Shown here one piece after another: positions 50,250 to 57,503 of a DNA stretch of 64,000 nt. Numbering within the stretch: the first letter of the stretch is position 1; each line of letters opens with the position of its first letter. The DNA lies in assembly GCA_964646625.1 (NCBI GenBank), contig CAZYHC010000024.1:1-64000 (forward strand), given 5' to 3'. The notes under the pieces were generated by a model that did not search any database, was not told the origin of the DNA, and saw only the letters and a program-made list of their open reading frames with translations. The stretch is from DAOULT01 sp964646625 (lineage in GTDB: Bacteria > Chloroflexota > Anaerolineae > CAZYHC01). Position numbers and translations under genes: made by a program.

Positions 50250-50291
50250 CCAGGAAAGGCGCTCCCGGCGGGGCCCAGCCCCGCCGGGAGC
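50250..50291. repeat. 42-bp GC-rich hairpin repeat, right copy
   Basis: CCAGGAAAGGCGCTCCCGGC followed by GGGGCCCAGCCCCGCCGGGAGC. It ends 3 bases before the GGAGG of the response regulator gene, so it may terminate the methyltransferase mRNA or affect translation of the regulator. Confidence 0.85.
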
Positions 50292-50299
50292 CTCGGAGG

Positions 50300-50989
50300 A
50301 TGTACGTGGCCCAAACCATTCTGGTAGTAGACGACGAGGCCCGCATCGTCAAGCTGGTGCGCGACTACCTGGAGCGCGCCGGCTTTGAGGTGCTCACCGC
50401 CCGCGACGGGGAGACCGCCCTACATCTGGCCCGCCGGGAACAGCCGGACCTCATCGTCCTCGACTTGATGCTGCCAGGCATGGACGGGCTGGACGTCTGT
50501 CGCCGGCTGCGCCAGGAGAGCAGCGTGCCCATCATCATGCTCACCGCCCGCGTGGAAGAGGTTGACCGCATCGTGGGGCTGGAGTTAGGGGCCGACGATT
50601 ACGTCACCAAGCCGTTCAGCCCCCGCGAGGTGGTGGCCCGCGTGCGCGCCACCTTGCGCCGCGCCAGCGGAGAACTGGGCCCCACCACCATCATCCGCGC
50701 CGGCGACGTGGAACTGGATACCGCCGCCCTGACGGCCACCGTCGCGGGCCAGCCGGTGAACCTGACTCCCACCGAGTTCCAACTGCTGGCTACGTTGGCC
50801 CGCCAGCCGGGGCGCACTTTCAGCCGCGAGCAACTGCTGGAAGCTATTCACGGCGTGACCTTTGACGGCTACGACCGCAGCGTGGACTCCCACATCAAAA
50901 ATCTGCGGCGCGCCATCGAGCCCGACCCCCACCAACCCCGCTACATCCAGACCGTCTATGGGGTGGGCTACCGCTTTGTGGAACGTTGA
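50300..50989 (+). CDS. Response regulator, OmpR/PhoB family
   Basis: 229 aa. The receiver domain has VVDDE (acidic pocket), LIVLDLMLPGMDG (phosphorylation Asp), IIMLTAR and GADDYVTKPFSPREV (Lys). The C-terminal winged helix has LTPTEFQLLATLARQPGRTFSREQLLEAIHG and VDSHIKNLRRAIEPDP...YIQTVYGVGYRF. Members bind direct repeats about 11 bp apart, and such an array lies at 52320-52361, just after its partner kinase. The ATG at 50300 is only 1 base from GGAGG; the GTG at 50306 would have better spacing and may be the true start. Confidence 0.94.
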   Translation: MYVAQTILVVDDEARIVKLVRDYLERAGFEVLTARDGETALHLARREQPDLIVLDLMLPGMDGLDVCRRLRQESSVPIIMLTARVEEVDRIVGLELGADDYVTKPFSPREVVARVRATLRRASGELGPTTIIRAGDVELDTAALTATVAGQPVNLTPTEFQLLATLARQPGRTFSREQLLEAIHGVTFDGYDRSVDSHIKNLRRAIEPDPHQPRYIQTVYGVGYRFVER

Positions 50990-51007
50990 GGCCGATGATG
51001 GAGACCG

Positions 51008-52270
51008 ATGATGAAAAGGAAAAAACCCTGGGAAAAGAAGCCCCGGGAGCGGCATTGTCCACCGTGGTGGCGGCACGAGGAACATCATCACGAAGAACAT
51101 TCTAAGGACTGGTGCTGGGAGCACGGCCACGGCCCGCCCCTGCCCCCCTGGCTGAAAGAAAAGCTGAAGGGAAAAATAGCCAGGGGCGAAGAGCATCGCG
51201 GCAGCAAGTTTCTCTTATTTTTAGGCTTTGCCCTGGTCTTCGGGTTTCTCGGGCTGTTGGGCTGTGGCGTCCTGGCTATGTTGACGGCAGGGGCCGTGTT
51301 TTTCTTCCGCCACCGCCCCAGCCACGAACCGCCTCCCTTTCAATTCATCATCCCCCTGACAGGTATCGCCATCCTGCTCGGCATCGTCTTTCTCCTGATA
51401 GGCTCTCTGGCCGCCCGGCGCTGGATCTCGCCCCTGAGCGACACCATGAAGGCCGCCGATGCCCTGGCCGTGGGCGACTTCTCGGCCCGGGTGTCGGTGC
51501 GCGGCAGTCGCGATTTCCGCCGCCTGGCCCGCTCCTTCAACCGCATGGCCGAGGCCCTGGAGACCGCCGACCGCCACCGTCGTGAACTGCTGGCCGACAT
51601 CGCCCACGAGTTGCGCACCCCCTTGACCGTCATCCAGGGCAACCTGGAGGGCCTGCGCGACGGCGTCTACGAGGCCACCTCAGAGCACCTGGCCCTGGTG
51701 CTGGACGAGACCTACAAGCTCAGCCACCTGGTGGACGACCTGCGCCTCCTGACCCTGGCCGAAGCGGGCCAACTGCCCCTGGACTTCCAGATCATGGACG
51801 CGCCCCAACTCCTGGCCGACGTGCACGACGCCTTTGTCTGCCAGGCTGAAGAGGCCGGGATCACCCTGGAGATGGATACAGTTGAACCGCTGCCCCCCCT
51901 CCTGGCCGACCCGCAGCGGTTGGGCCAGGTGTTGGGCAACCTGGTGACCAACGCCCTGCGCCACACCCCTCCTGGGGGCAAGATAACCCTGGGCGCCGCC
52001 GTCCCCTCCGCCGACGACGGAATGCGGCTGTGGGTCACAGACAGCGGGGAGGGCATTCCCGCCGAGGACCTGCCGCGCATCTTCGACCGCTTCTGGCGCG
52101 GCGACCCGGCCCGCACCCACCAGACGGGGGCAGGGAGCGGCCTGGGCTTAGCCATCGCTAAAAGCCTGGTGGAGGCCCACGGCGGACGCATCTGGGCGGA
52201 GAGCCAGGTGGGCCAGGGCACGACCGTCTCCTGCCTCCTGCCCCTGCCGGATGGCACGACCGCAGACTGA
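51008..52270 (+). CDS. Sensor histidine kinase with His-rich cytoplasmic N-terminus
   Basis: 420 aa. The N-terminal 60 residues are rich in His, Trp, Cys and charge (HCPPWWRHEEHHHEEHSK, CWEHGHGPPLPPW) and precede the first membrane segment (about 64-97); only a very short outer loop separates it from the second segment (about 115-137). Then a HAMP linker, HisKA with LADIAHELRTPLTVIQGN (phosphorylated His), and HATPase with N-box LGNLVTNALRHTPPGG, G1 VTDSGEGI, FWRGD and G2 GAGSGLGLAIAKSLVEAHGG. With so small an outer loop, sensing is probably membrane-internal or cytoplasmic, perhaps of metal by the His region. It lies 18 bases after the regulator gene. Confidence 0.92.
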   Translation: MMKRKKPWEKKPRERHCPPWWRHEEHHHEEHSKDWCWEHGHGPPLPPWLKEKLKGKIARGEEHRGSKFLLFLGFALVFGFLGLLGCGVLAMLTAGAVFFFRHRPSHEPPPFQFIIPLTGIAILLGIVFLLIGSLAARRWISPLSDTMKAADALAVGDFSARVSVRGSRDFRRLARSFNRMAEALETADRHRRELLADIAHELRTPLTVIQGNLEGLRDGVYEATSEHLALVLDETYKLSHLVDDLRLLTLAEAGQLPLDFQIMDAPQLLADVHDAFVCQAEEAGITLEMDTVEPLPPLLADPQRLGQVLGNLVTNALRHTPPGGKITLGAAVPSADDGMRLWVTDSGEGIPAEDLPRIFDRFWRGDPARTHQTGAGSGLGLAIAKSLVEAHGGRIWAESQVGQGTTVSCLLPLPDGTTAD

Positions 52271-52299
52271 CCAAAACTACGAGCTTTTGCCCACCCCGC

Positions 52300-52322
52300 G
52301 GACTCCAGGAGTCCTTTTTTTT
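52300..52322 (+). terminator. Intrinsic terminator after the sensor kinase
   Basis: GGACTCC pairs with GGAGTCC (52300-52314) with almost no loop as drawn (the hairpin must open at its tip), followed by eight Ts to 52322. Confidence 0.8.
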
Positions 52323-52373
52323 ATGTTTTGTTTACGTTCCATTTACGTTCTATTTACCTTACTCCTTTATAAT
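52320..52373 (+). promoter_or_regulatory. Promoter of the carbonic anhydrase with four 11-bp direct repeats
   Basis: TTTATGTTT (52320), TTTACGTTC (52331), TTTACGTTC (52342) and TTTACCTTA (52353) are exactly 11 bases apart, ending 6 bases before TATAAT (52368-52373). There is no separate -35 box. This is the arrangement expected for a PhoB/OmpR-type activator; the regulator gene at 50300 is the obvious candidate. Confidence 0.7.
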
Positions 52374-52461
52374 TATAGCGAACACTTAGTTGAACGACTC
52401 TCAAGCCGGGTTGTGTCCCGATGTATCCGGCAAAAAGATATGCCGCCTTTGGGAGCCAAAT

Positions 52462-52509
52462 CTCCGATTTGCCTTCGGAAATGAGCGAACGATCAGTTGA
52501 GAGCTTACC
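52462..52509 (+). repeat. Left inverted repeat flanking the carbonic anhydrase gene
   Basis: CTCCGATTTGCCTTCGGAAATGAGCGAACGATCAG (given in full at 52462-52496) matches the reverse complement of 53433-53467 at 31 of 35 positions. Similarity continues to GCTTACC (52503-52509). It lies in the leader of the gene. Confidence 0.75.
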
Positions 52510-52536
52510 AATCACCATAAACAAGAGGAGGCAACA

Positions 52537-53361
52537 ATGAAGACATTGACACGTCGTGATGCACTAAAAGGTATTGCGGCCAGTGCTGTTGGCGCCGCTG
52601 TGTTTTCTCAGGCGCCGTTACTGAAAGCCTGGGCTTCGGGTAAGGGCAGTCCCCTGGTCTATACGGCGGAGAAACCCAGCCCTGACGAAGTGCTTGCCAT
52701 GCTCAAAGAAGGCAACGAACGATTCTACACCGGCAACTCAACTTTTCTTCACCTCGATGCCGCCCGTCTTGCGCTGGCAGGGAGCGAAGACCAGGGCGAG
52801 TATGCCTATGCCACGGTGATCACCTGTTCGGATTCCCGTGTGCCGGTCGAGTTGATCTTCGACGCCGGGATCATGGACACTTTTGTGATCAGGGTGGCAG
52901 GCAACGTATGTGACACCGACGAGATTGGCTCCATCGAATATGGGTTGGCTCACGTTCACACTCCCGTGCTGGTGGTCCTCGGTCATACGCAGTGCGGCGC
53001 GGTGACCGCCGTCACGCACATGCTTCACGGCGAAGGGCATAAACTTGAGCGCAACATCCCGCCGTTGGTGGACAACATCATCCCGGCGGTCGAAAAGGCC
53101 ATGGAGGAGCACGAGGACGTCCACGGAGATGACATCATTCCGTTTGCCATCGAACAAAACGTCTGGCAGGGCATTGAGGACCTTTTCATGAGAAGTCCGG
53201 CGACCAGAGAGCTGGTGAAAAAAGGAGAGGCTAAGGTCGTCGGGGCCATCTATGACGTCGGAACCGGGAAGATCGACTGGTTAGACACCGCGAAAGCGGA
53301 CGAGATCCTCGCGCGCGTTGAGGCCTCCCCTGACCGGGAAACGGAGCCTTATGCCGAATAA
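52537..53361 (+). CDS. Beta-class carbonic anhydrase with twin-arginine signal peptide
   Basis: 274 aa. Interconverts CO2 and bicarbonate. Zinc ligands are readable as C97, (D99), H150 and C153 in ITCSDSRVP and VLGHTQCGAV, with the Asp-Arg dyad D99-R101. The N-terminus TRRDALKGIAASAVGAAVF has the twin-arginine pattern (RRDxLK) and a weak hydrophobic core ending near KAWAS, so the folded enzyme is probably exported by Tat; most beta-class enzymes are cytoplasmic. The ATG follows AAGAGGAGG. The gene has its own repeat-controlled promoter, is flanked by inverted repeats, and has a terminator after it, so it looks like a self-contained unit. Confidence 0.92.
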   Translation: MKTLTRRDALKGIAASAVGAAVFSQAPLLKAWASGKGSPLVYTAEKPSPDEVLAMLKEGNERFYTGNSTFLHLDAARLALAGSEDQGEYAYATVITCSDSRVPVELIFDAGIMDTFVIRVAGNVCDTDEIGSIEYGLAHVHTPVLVVLGHTQCGAVTAVTHMLHGEGHKLERNIPPLVDNIIPAVEKAMEEHEDVHGDDIIPFAIEQNVWQGIEDLFMRSPATRELVKKGEAKVVGAIYDVGTGKIDWLDTAKADEILARVEASPDRETEPYAE

Positions 53362-53413
53362 AGGCCACGCCATCCGCTAGTTACCGCAGCAAAGTGTCAC
53401 CCTATTGAATTTA

Positions 53414-53467
53414 AGGTAAGCAGTTCATCTAACTCATCGTTCGCTCATTTCTCAAGGCAAATGGGAG
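53414..53467 (-). repeat. Right inverted repeat flanking the carbonic anhydrase gene
   Basis: 53433-53467 is the reverse complement of 52462-52496 with four changes; GGTAAGC (53414-53420) mirrors GCTTACC of the left copy. Confidence 0.75.
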
Positions 53468-53539
53468 TACAACGGCGTCGTCTCCAGCTTCCGTCTTTCC
53501 CAGGGGTGAGTGGGGCTAGATGGGGGGTTATTCGAAGAG

Positions 53540-53573
53540 GGAGGCGCTCACAAGCCCGCCTCCTGATTTTCTC
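53540..53573 (+). terminator. Probable terminator of the carbonic anhydrase transcript
   Basis: GGAGGCG (53540-53546) pairs with CGCCTCC (53557-53563), then TGATTTTCTC. Confidence 0.55.
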
Positions 53574-53598
53574 AGGGAAAGATTTATCAGGGATCTGA

Positions 53599-53628
53599 TT
53601 TGACATGGCCTCGATAATGTGCTATAAT
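53599..53628 (+). promoter_or_regulatory. Consensus promoter for the second liv operon leader
   Basis: TTGACA (53599-53604), 18 bases, TATAAT (53623-53628). Predicted transcript start near 53635, about 240 bases before the first start codon. Confidence 0.85.
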
Positions 53629-53634
53629 AAATGT

Positions 53635-53864
53635 ATCTTACATTACCAGGGGCAAAAATGGTTACCCAGAATCGACTTTCTGAAAGCTATAGCCAGAAGT
53701 CAGCCGGGGTTAAGACCGCCGGAGGGGTATACTATTTTCCCTTTACCTACTTTTATTTTTATGGCGTTAGAAGCAGTATGCTTCACGTAGGTAGAGGGGA
53801 CCCGTAATCAACGAAGATAAAGGGAATCAAGCGTGGGGCATACCAGCCCCACGCTTTTATTTTG
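53635..53864 (+). ncRNA. Structured leader RNA (candidate riboswitch/attenuator or small RNA) ending in an intrinsic terminator
   Basis: Stems that can be drawn: GACTTTCTG with CAGAAGTC around 53670-53697; CCCTTTACCTAC (53739-53750) with GTAGGTAGAGGG (53787-53798), 12 pairs with one G-U, enclosing GAAGC/GCTTC (53770-53784); and the terminator GCGTGGGGC (53831-53839) with GCCCCACGC (53846-53854) followed by TTTTATTTT. The operon's first start codon is 22 bases after the terminator stem. No known riboswitch class was recognised (T-box, c-di-GMP, SAM, glycine, lysine, THF and ykkC consensus cores were considered). It could also be a free-standing small RNA. Confidence 0.6.
53831..53864 (+). terminator. 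Intrinsic terminator directly upstream of livH2
   Basis: Nine G-C-rich pairs (eleven with the flanking AA/TT), loop ATACCA, and a T-rich tail (TTTTATTTT). Confidence 0.85.
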
Positions 53865-53875
53865 GGGAGCGCATT

Positions 53876-54778
53876 GTGAGTTTAAGCAGTCAGATTCTAC
53901 AATACATCATCACCGGCCTCACCAACGGGAGCATCTACGCCATCATTGCCCTGGGCTTCACCGTGATCTACAACGCCACCGGGATCATCAACTTTGCCCA
54001 GGGTGAGTTTGTGATGCTGGGGGCGATGTTCGCCTACACCCTGCAAAAAGCGGGTTTGCCGCTCATTCCGGCCCTGGTGCTATCGGTGCTGATCGTGACC
54101 CTGATCGGCTGTCTGCTGGAGCGGCTGGCTATCCGCCCGGCCCGGGGAGCGTCCATCCTGACCCTGATCATCATCACCATCGGGGCCTCGATTCTGATCA
54201 AAGGGGTAGCCATGTTACAGTGGGGCAAAGACGCGGTGCCGCTCAAGGCTTTCTCAGGAGAGCGCCCTTTCATCATCATGGACGCCGTGGTGTTGCCCCA
54301 GAGCCTGTGGGTGATAGGCGTTACGGTGTTGATCGTGGTGGGGTTGAGCCTCTTCTTCGAGCGCACCATGCTGGGTAAAGCCATGCGGGCCTGCGCCATC
54401 GACCGTTCGGCGGCCGGCCTGGTGGGCATCAGCGCGGAGACGATGAGCCTGTACTCCTTTGGCCTGAGCGCCCTGCTGGGGGCGGTGGCGGGCATCGTGG
54501 TCTCGCCCATGACTATGGCCAAGTACGACATGGGCACGATGATGGGCCTGAAAGGTTTCTGTGCGGCCGTTCTGGGGGGGCTGGGCAGCGGTGGAGGAGC
54601 GGTAATCAGTGGTCTGACGTTGGGCCTCCTGGAGGCCCTGAGCGCCGGCCTGCTGCCCGGCACGTCTTCCCGATACAAGGATGCGGTGGCCTTTCTGGTG
54701 CTCCTGATAGCCCTCTTCGTGCGGCAGGGCCGGGTGCTAAGCTCCTATGACGAGATGGAGATGGTAGAGGCAGAATGA
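53876..54778 (+). CDS. livH: Branched-chain amino acid ABC transporter permease LivH (second system)
   Basis: 300 aa, about eight membrane segments. LTNGSIYAIIALGFTVIYNATGIINFAQGEFVMLGAM is the LivH start signature; the coupling loop is MLGKAMRACAIDRSAAGLVGISAETM, followed by GLKGFCAAVLGGLGSGGGAVISGLTLGLLEAL. The GTG start at 53876 follows TTGGGGAG. It overlaps the next gene by 4 bases (ATGA). This operon has no binding-protein gene; the livK product of the first operon or one encoded elsewhere must serve. Confidence 0.92.
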   Translation: MSLSSQILQYIITGLTNGSIYAIIALGFTVIYNATGIINFAQGEFVMLGAMFAYTLQKAGLPLIPALVLSVLIVTLIGCLLERLAIRPARGASILTLIIITIGASILIKGVAMLQWGKDAVPLKAFSGERPFIIMDAVVLPQSLWVIGVTVLIVVGLSLFFERTMLGKAMRACAIDRSAAGLVGISAETMSLYSFGLSALLGAVAGIVVSPMTMAKYDMGTMMGLKGFCAAVLGGLGSGGGAVISGLTLGLLEALSAGLLPGTSSRYKDAVAFLVLLIALFVRQGRVLSSYDEMEMVEAE

Positions 54779-56700
54779 GCAGCCAGGCGAAAGATTTGGA
54801 ACTGGAACGGAAAATGGGGGCGCTTTTCGGAGGCGGATCGCTGGCGGTGGGCTGGCGGGTGGTTCTTTTCGCCCTGGCGATGGCCGTTCTGCCCTTGCTG
54901 CTCAAAAATGTGTACTACATAAACGTTTTGAACTTCGTCGGGCTGCACGGTATGCAGGCCATTGGCCTCAGCCTGCTGATGGGCTATGCCGGTCAGGTAT
55001 CTCTGGGCCACGCCGCTTTTTACGGTCTGGGCGCTTATGGTTCGGCCATCCTGACCACCCGCTATGGAGTGCATCCTCTGCCGGCCCTGGTGATCGCCAT
55101 GTTCGTCACCGCCCTGATCGCCTACATCATTGGGCGTCCCACCCTGCGGCTCAAGGGGCACTACCTGGCCCTGGCTACGGTCGGGTTTGGGATCATCGTC
55201 CACGTTTTCTTCGTGCAGACCTCGTCTTTTACCGGCGGCACCTCCGGCATCAGGGATATCCCCTATCTCTCGTTGAGTGCTTTTGCCTTCGACAACGATT
55301 TAAAATGGTACTACCTGATCTGGGCGCTGGTCTGTCTCATTGTGTTTCTTTCGCTGAACATCGTCGATTCTCGGCCTGGCCGCGCTCTACGGGCCATCCG
55401 CGACAGCGAGATGGCCGCCAGCGCCGTGGGCATCGATATCGCCCACTACAAGTTGCGGGTCTTCGTGCTCAGCGCCATCTACTCCTCCCTGGCAGGCAGC
55501 CTCTACACCCATTATATAACTTTCATCAGTCCCCAACCCTTTGGCCTGAACCTTTCCATAGAGTTGGTGACTATGGTGGTGGTGGGAGGGCTAGCCAGCC
55601 TGTGGGGAGCGATCTTTGGGGCAGGGACCCTGACCATTCTGGGCGAACTGTTACGCGAATTCGAGGGACAAAAAATCCCCTTATTGAACATCCCCATCGT
55701 GGAAGAGGAGAGCGTCATAATTTACGGCGCCCTGTTGATCGCCATCATGATCTTCATGCCAGAGGGGGTCATTCAGAGCTTAGGGCATTATCTGAGGAAC
55801 CTGTGGCGCGGAAAGGAACCCCCGGCCGCTCTTTCTGAGGAAGAAATCGAAGCCCTGCCCCTCACCGTTCGGGAACGGAAAACCAGGGAGGATTGTGGCC
55901 CGGCGCTCCTTCAGGTCAACAGGGTGTGCAGAGCGTTCGGAGGTCTGGAAGCGGTCAACGACGTGAGCTTCGAGGTGTGCCAGGGGCAGGTCAAAGCCAT
56001 CATCGGCCCCAACGGGGCGGGTAAAACCACCCTTTTCAACCTCATCACCGGCTTTTACATGCCTACGGCGGGCGACGTGCAATTGGATGGGCACACCCTG
56101 AGCGGTCTTCCCCCTTACGTCATTGCCACCCAGGGAGTGGCCAGAACCTTTCAGAACGTTCAACTCTTCGACCACATGACTGTCCTGGAGAATGTGATGG
56201 TCGGTCGCCATCTCCGCAGCCGGGGCGGGATGCTGGTCGCTGCTTTGCGTCTGCCCTGGGTGCTGGCCCAGGAGAGGGATAGCCGGCAGAGGGCCCTGGA
56301 GAAGCTGGCTATGGTCGGTCTGGCGGACAAAGCTCACGAGCTGGCTATGAATCTCTCGCACGGACAACGCCGAGAGGTGGAGATCGCCCGGGCCCTGGCT
56401 ACCGAACCCAACCTGCTGCTCCTGGACGAGCCGGTGGCGGGCCTGAGCATGGCCGAGGCCATCAACCTGATCGACCTGATCTACAAGATAAACGAGCTGG
56501 GGATTACCATTCTGCTGGTAGAACACGATATGGGGCTGGTGATGGACGTCGCCGACGAGGTGGTGGTGCTGGATTACGGCCGTAAGATCGCCGATGGCGC
56601 TCCAGATTCCATCCGGAACAACCCCGACGTAATCGCCGCCTACCTGGGCGAAGACTACACCAGTGCCCCGGATACAGGCGCAACAACCGCCAAAACCTAA
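54775..56700 (+). CDS. Fused LivM permease and LivG ATP-binding protein
   Basis: 641 aa. Residues about 25-345 are a LivM permease (LLMGYAGQVSLGHAAFYGLGAYG, LRLKGHYLALATVGFGIIV, VRIAIR-type coupling loop RALRAIRDSEMAASAVGIDIAHYK, VVGGLASLWGAIFGAG). After a charged linker (about 345-375), residues 378-630 are a LivG ATPase with Walker A GPNGAGKTT, GVARTFQNVQLFDHMTVLENVMVG, signature LSHGQRREVEIARAL, Walker B LLLLDEPVAGLS and LLVEHDMGLVM. The first operon keeps these as separate genes. A fusion fixes the ratio of permease to ATPase. The ATG overlaps livH2 by 4 bases. Confidence 0.93.
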   Translation: MSSQAKDLELERKMGALFGGGSLAVGWRVVLFALAMAVLPLLLKNVYYINVLNFVGLHGMQAIGLSLLMGYAGQVSLGHAAFYGLGAYGSAILTTRYGVHPLPALVIAMFVTALIAYIIGRPTLRLKGHYLALATVGFGIIVHVFFVQTSSFTGGTSGIRDIPYLSLSAFAFDNDLKWYYLIWALVCLIVFLSLNIVDSRPGRALRAIRDSEMAASAVGIDIAHYKLRVFVLSAIYSSLAGSLYTHYITFISPQPFGLNLSIELVTMVVVGGLASLWGAIFGAGTLTILGELLREFEGQKIPLLNIPIVEEESVIIYGALLIAIMIFMPEGVIQSLGHYLRNLWRGKEPPAALSEEEIEALPLTVRERKTREDCGPALLQVNRVCRAFGGLEAVNDVSFEVCQGQVKAIIGPNGAGKTTLFNLITGFYMPTAGDVQLDGHTLSGLPPYVIATQGVARTFQNVQLFDHMTVLENVMVGRHLRSRGGMLVAALRLPWVLAQERDSRQRALEKLAMVGLADKAHELAMNLSHGQRREVEIARALATEPNLLLLDEPVAGLSMAEAINLIDLIYKINELGITILLVEHDMGLVMDVADEVVVLDYGRKIADGAPDSIRNNPDVIAAYLGEDYTSAPDTGATTAKT

Positions 56701-56724
56701 AGTATTATGGAGGAGGGTAAGCAC

Positions 56725-57483
56725 ATGTTAAAGATCGACAGAGTAAACGCCTACTACGGTCGAACCCAGGTCTTGCGCAACATCTCGTTCGAAGTTGGGC
56801 AGGGAGAGGTGGTAGCCATCCTGGGGGCCAATGGCGCGGGGAAGACCACCACCTTGAAGGTGATCTCCGGCCAGCTTAAGCACTATAACGGTTCGATTAG
56901 CTTCTGCGGTCGGGAGATCAACGGCACGCCTGCGGATAAGGTGGTGGGGCTGGGCATCAGCCACGTGCCTGAAGGCCGCCGCCTGTTTGGGCCCATGAGC
57001 GTAATGGATAACCTGCAATTGGGCGCTTATCGGCGCAAAGGGGCCCGAAAGACCGACATCCAGCGCGATCTGGACCTGGTGTTTGATATCTTCCCCAGGC
57101 TCTGCGAACGGTGCGAGCAGCGGGCGGGCACACTGTCCGGCGGCGAACAGCAAATGTTAGCCATCGGACGGGGCTTGATGGCCAGGCCGGACCTGCTCCT
57201 GCTGGACGAGCCTTCCCTGGGACTGGCCCCTCTGCTGGTCAAAGAAATTTTCAGAGTCATAGCCACTCTCCGCCAGCAGGGGATGACCATTTTGCTCGTG
57301 GAGCAAAACGCCAGAGCCGCGCTGGAGATTGCCGACCGGGGCTACGTCCTGGAAAGGGGCCAGGTGACTTTAAGCGGTACGGCCCAGGAGCTATTGGAGA
57401 GCAACAAGGTGCGCAGCGCTTACCTGGGCAAAGGCTATAGCTATAACCTGCAAGCCAGGCAGCAAGCCTGGGTGAAAAATTGA
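56725..57483 (+). CDS. livF: Branched-chain amino acid ABC transporter ATP-binding protein LivF (second system)
   Basis: 252 aa. Walker A GANGAGKTT, HVPEGRRLFGPMSVMDNLQLGAY (LivF-specific), signature LSGGEQQ, Walker B LLLLDEPSLGLAP and LLVEQNARAALEIA. The C-terminus extends about 15 residues beyond the usual end (SYNLQARQQAWVKN). The ATG at 56725 follows GGAGGAGGG at a good distance, so the upstream ATG at 56707 is not used. Its stop overlaps the open frame of the ligase gene. Confidence 0.92.
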   Translation: MLKIDRVNAYYGRTQVLRNISFEVGQGEVVAILGANGAGKTTTLKVISGQLKHYNGSISFCGREINGTPADKVVGLGISHVPEGRRLFGPMSVMDNLQLGAYRRKGARKTDIQRDLDLVFDIFPRLCERCEQRAGTLSGGEQQMLAIGRGLMARPDLLLLDEPSLGLAPLLVKEIFRVIATLRQQGMTILLVEQNARAALEIADRGYVLERGQVTLSGTAQELLESNKVRSAYLGKGYSYNLQARQQAWVKN

Positions 57484-57503
57484 CCAGGAGAGAAAAAAGA
57501 AAA

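Larger units (their letters stand above)
53362..53598. other. Gap after the carbonic anhydrase: right inverted repeat and terminator
   Basis: No gene is seen. It contains the right inverted repeat (53414-53467) and a hairpin GGAGGCG/CGCCTCC followed by TGATTTTCTC (53540-53573). The next 277 bases to 53875 are the leader of the second liv operon. Confidence 0.7.

Noticed and set aside
52251..52484. 77-codon frame after the sensor kinase
   Set aside because: It runs through a terminator and the repeat-array promoter, with no plausible start.
53605..53790. 61-codon frame in the liv leader
   Set aside because: It starts inside the promoter, before the predicted transcript start, and has no ribosome site or homology; the region is better explained as leader RNA.
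53635..53830. Known riboswitch class (c-di-GMP-I, T-box, SAM, THF, ykkC) in the liv leader
   Set aside because: GGGGCAAAAATGG and GGGACCCG recall pieces of GEMM or T-box cores, but the remaining conserved parts are absent.
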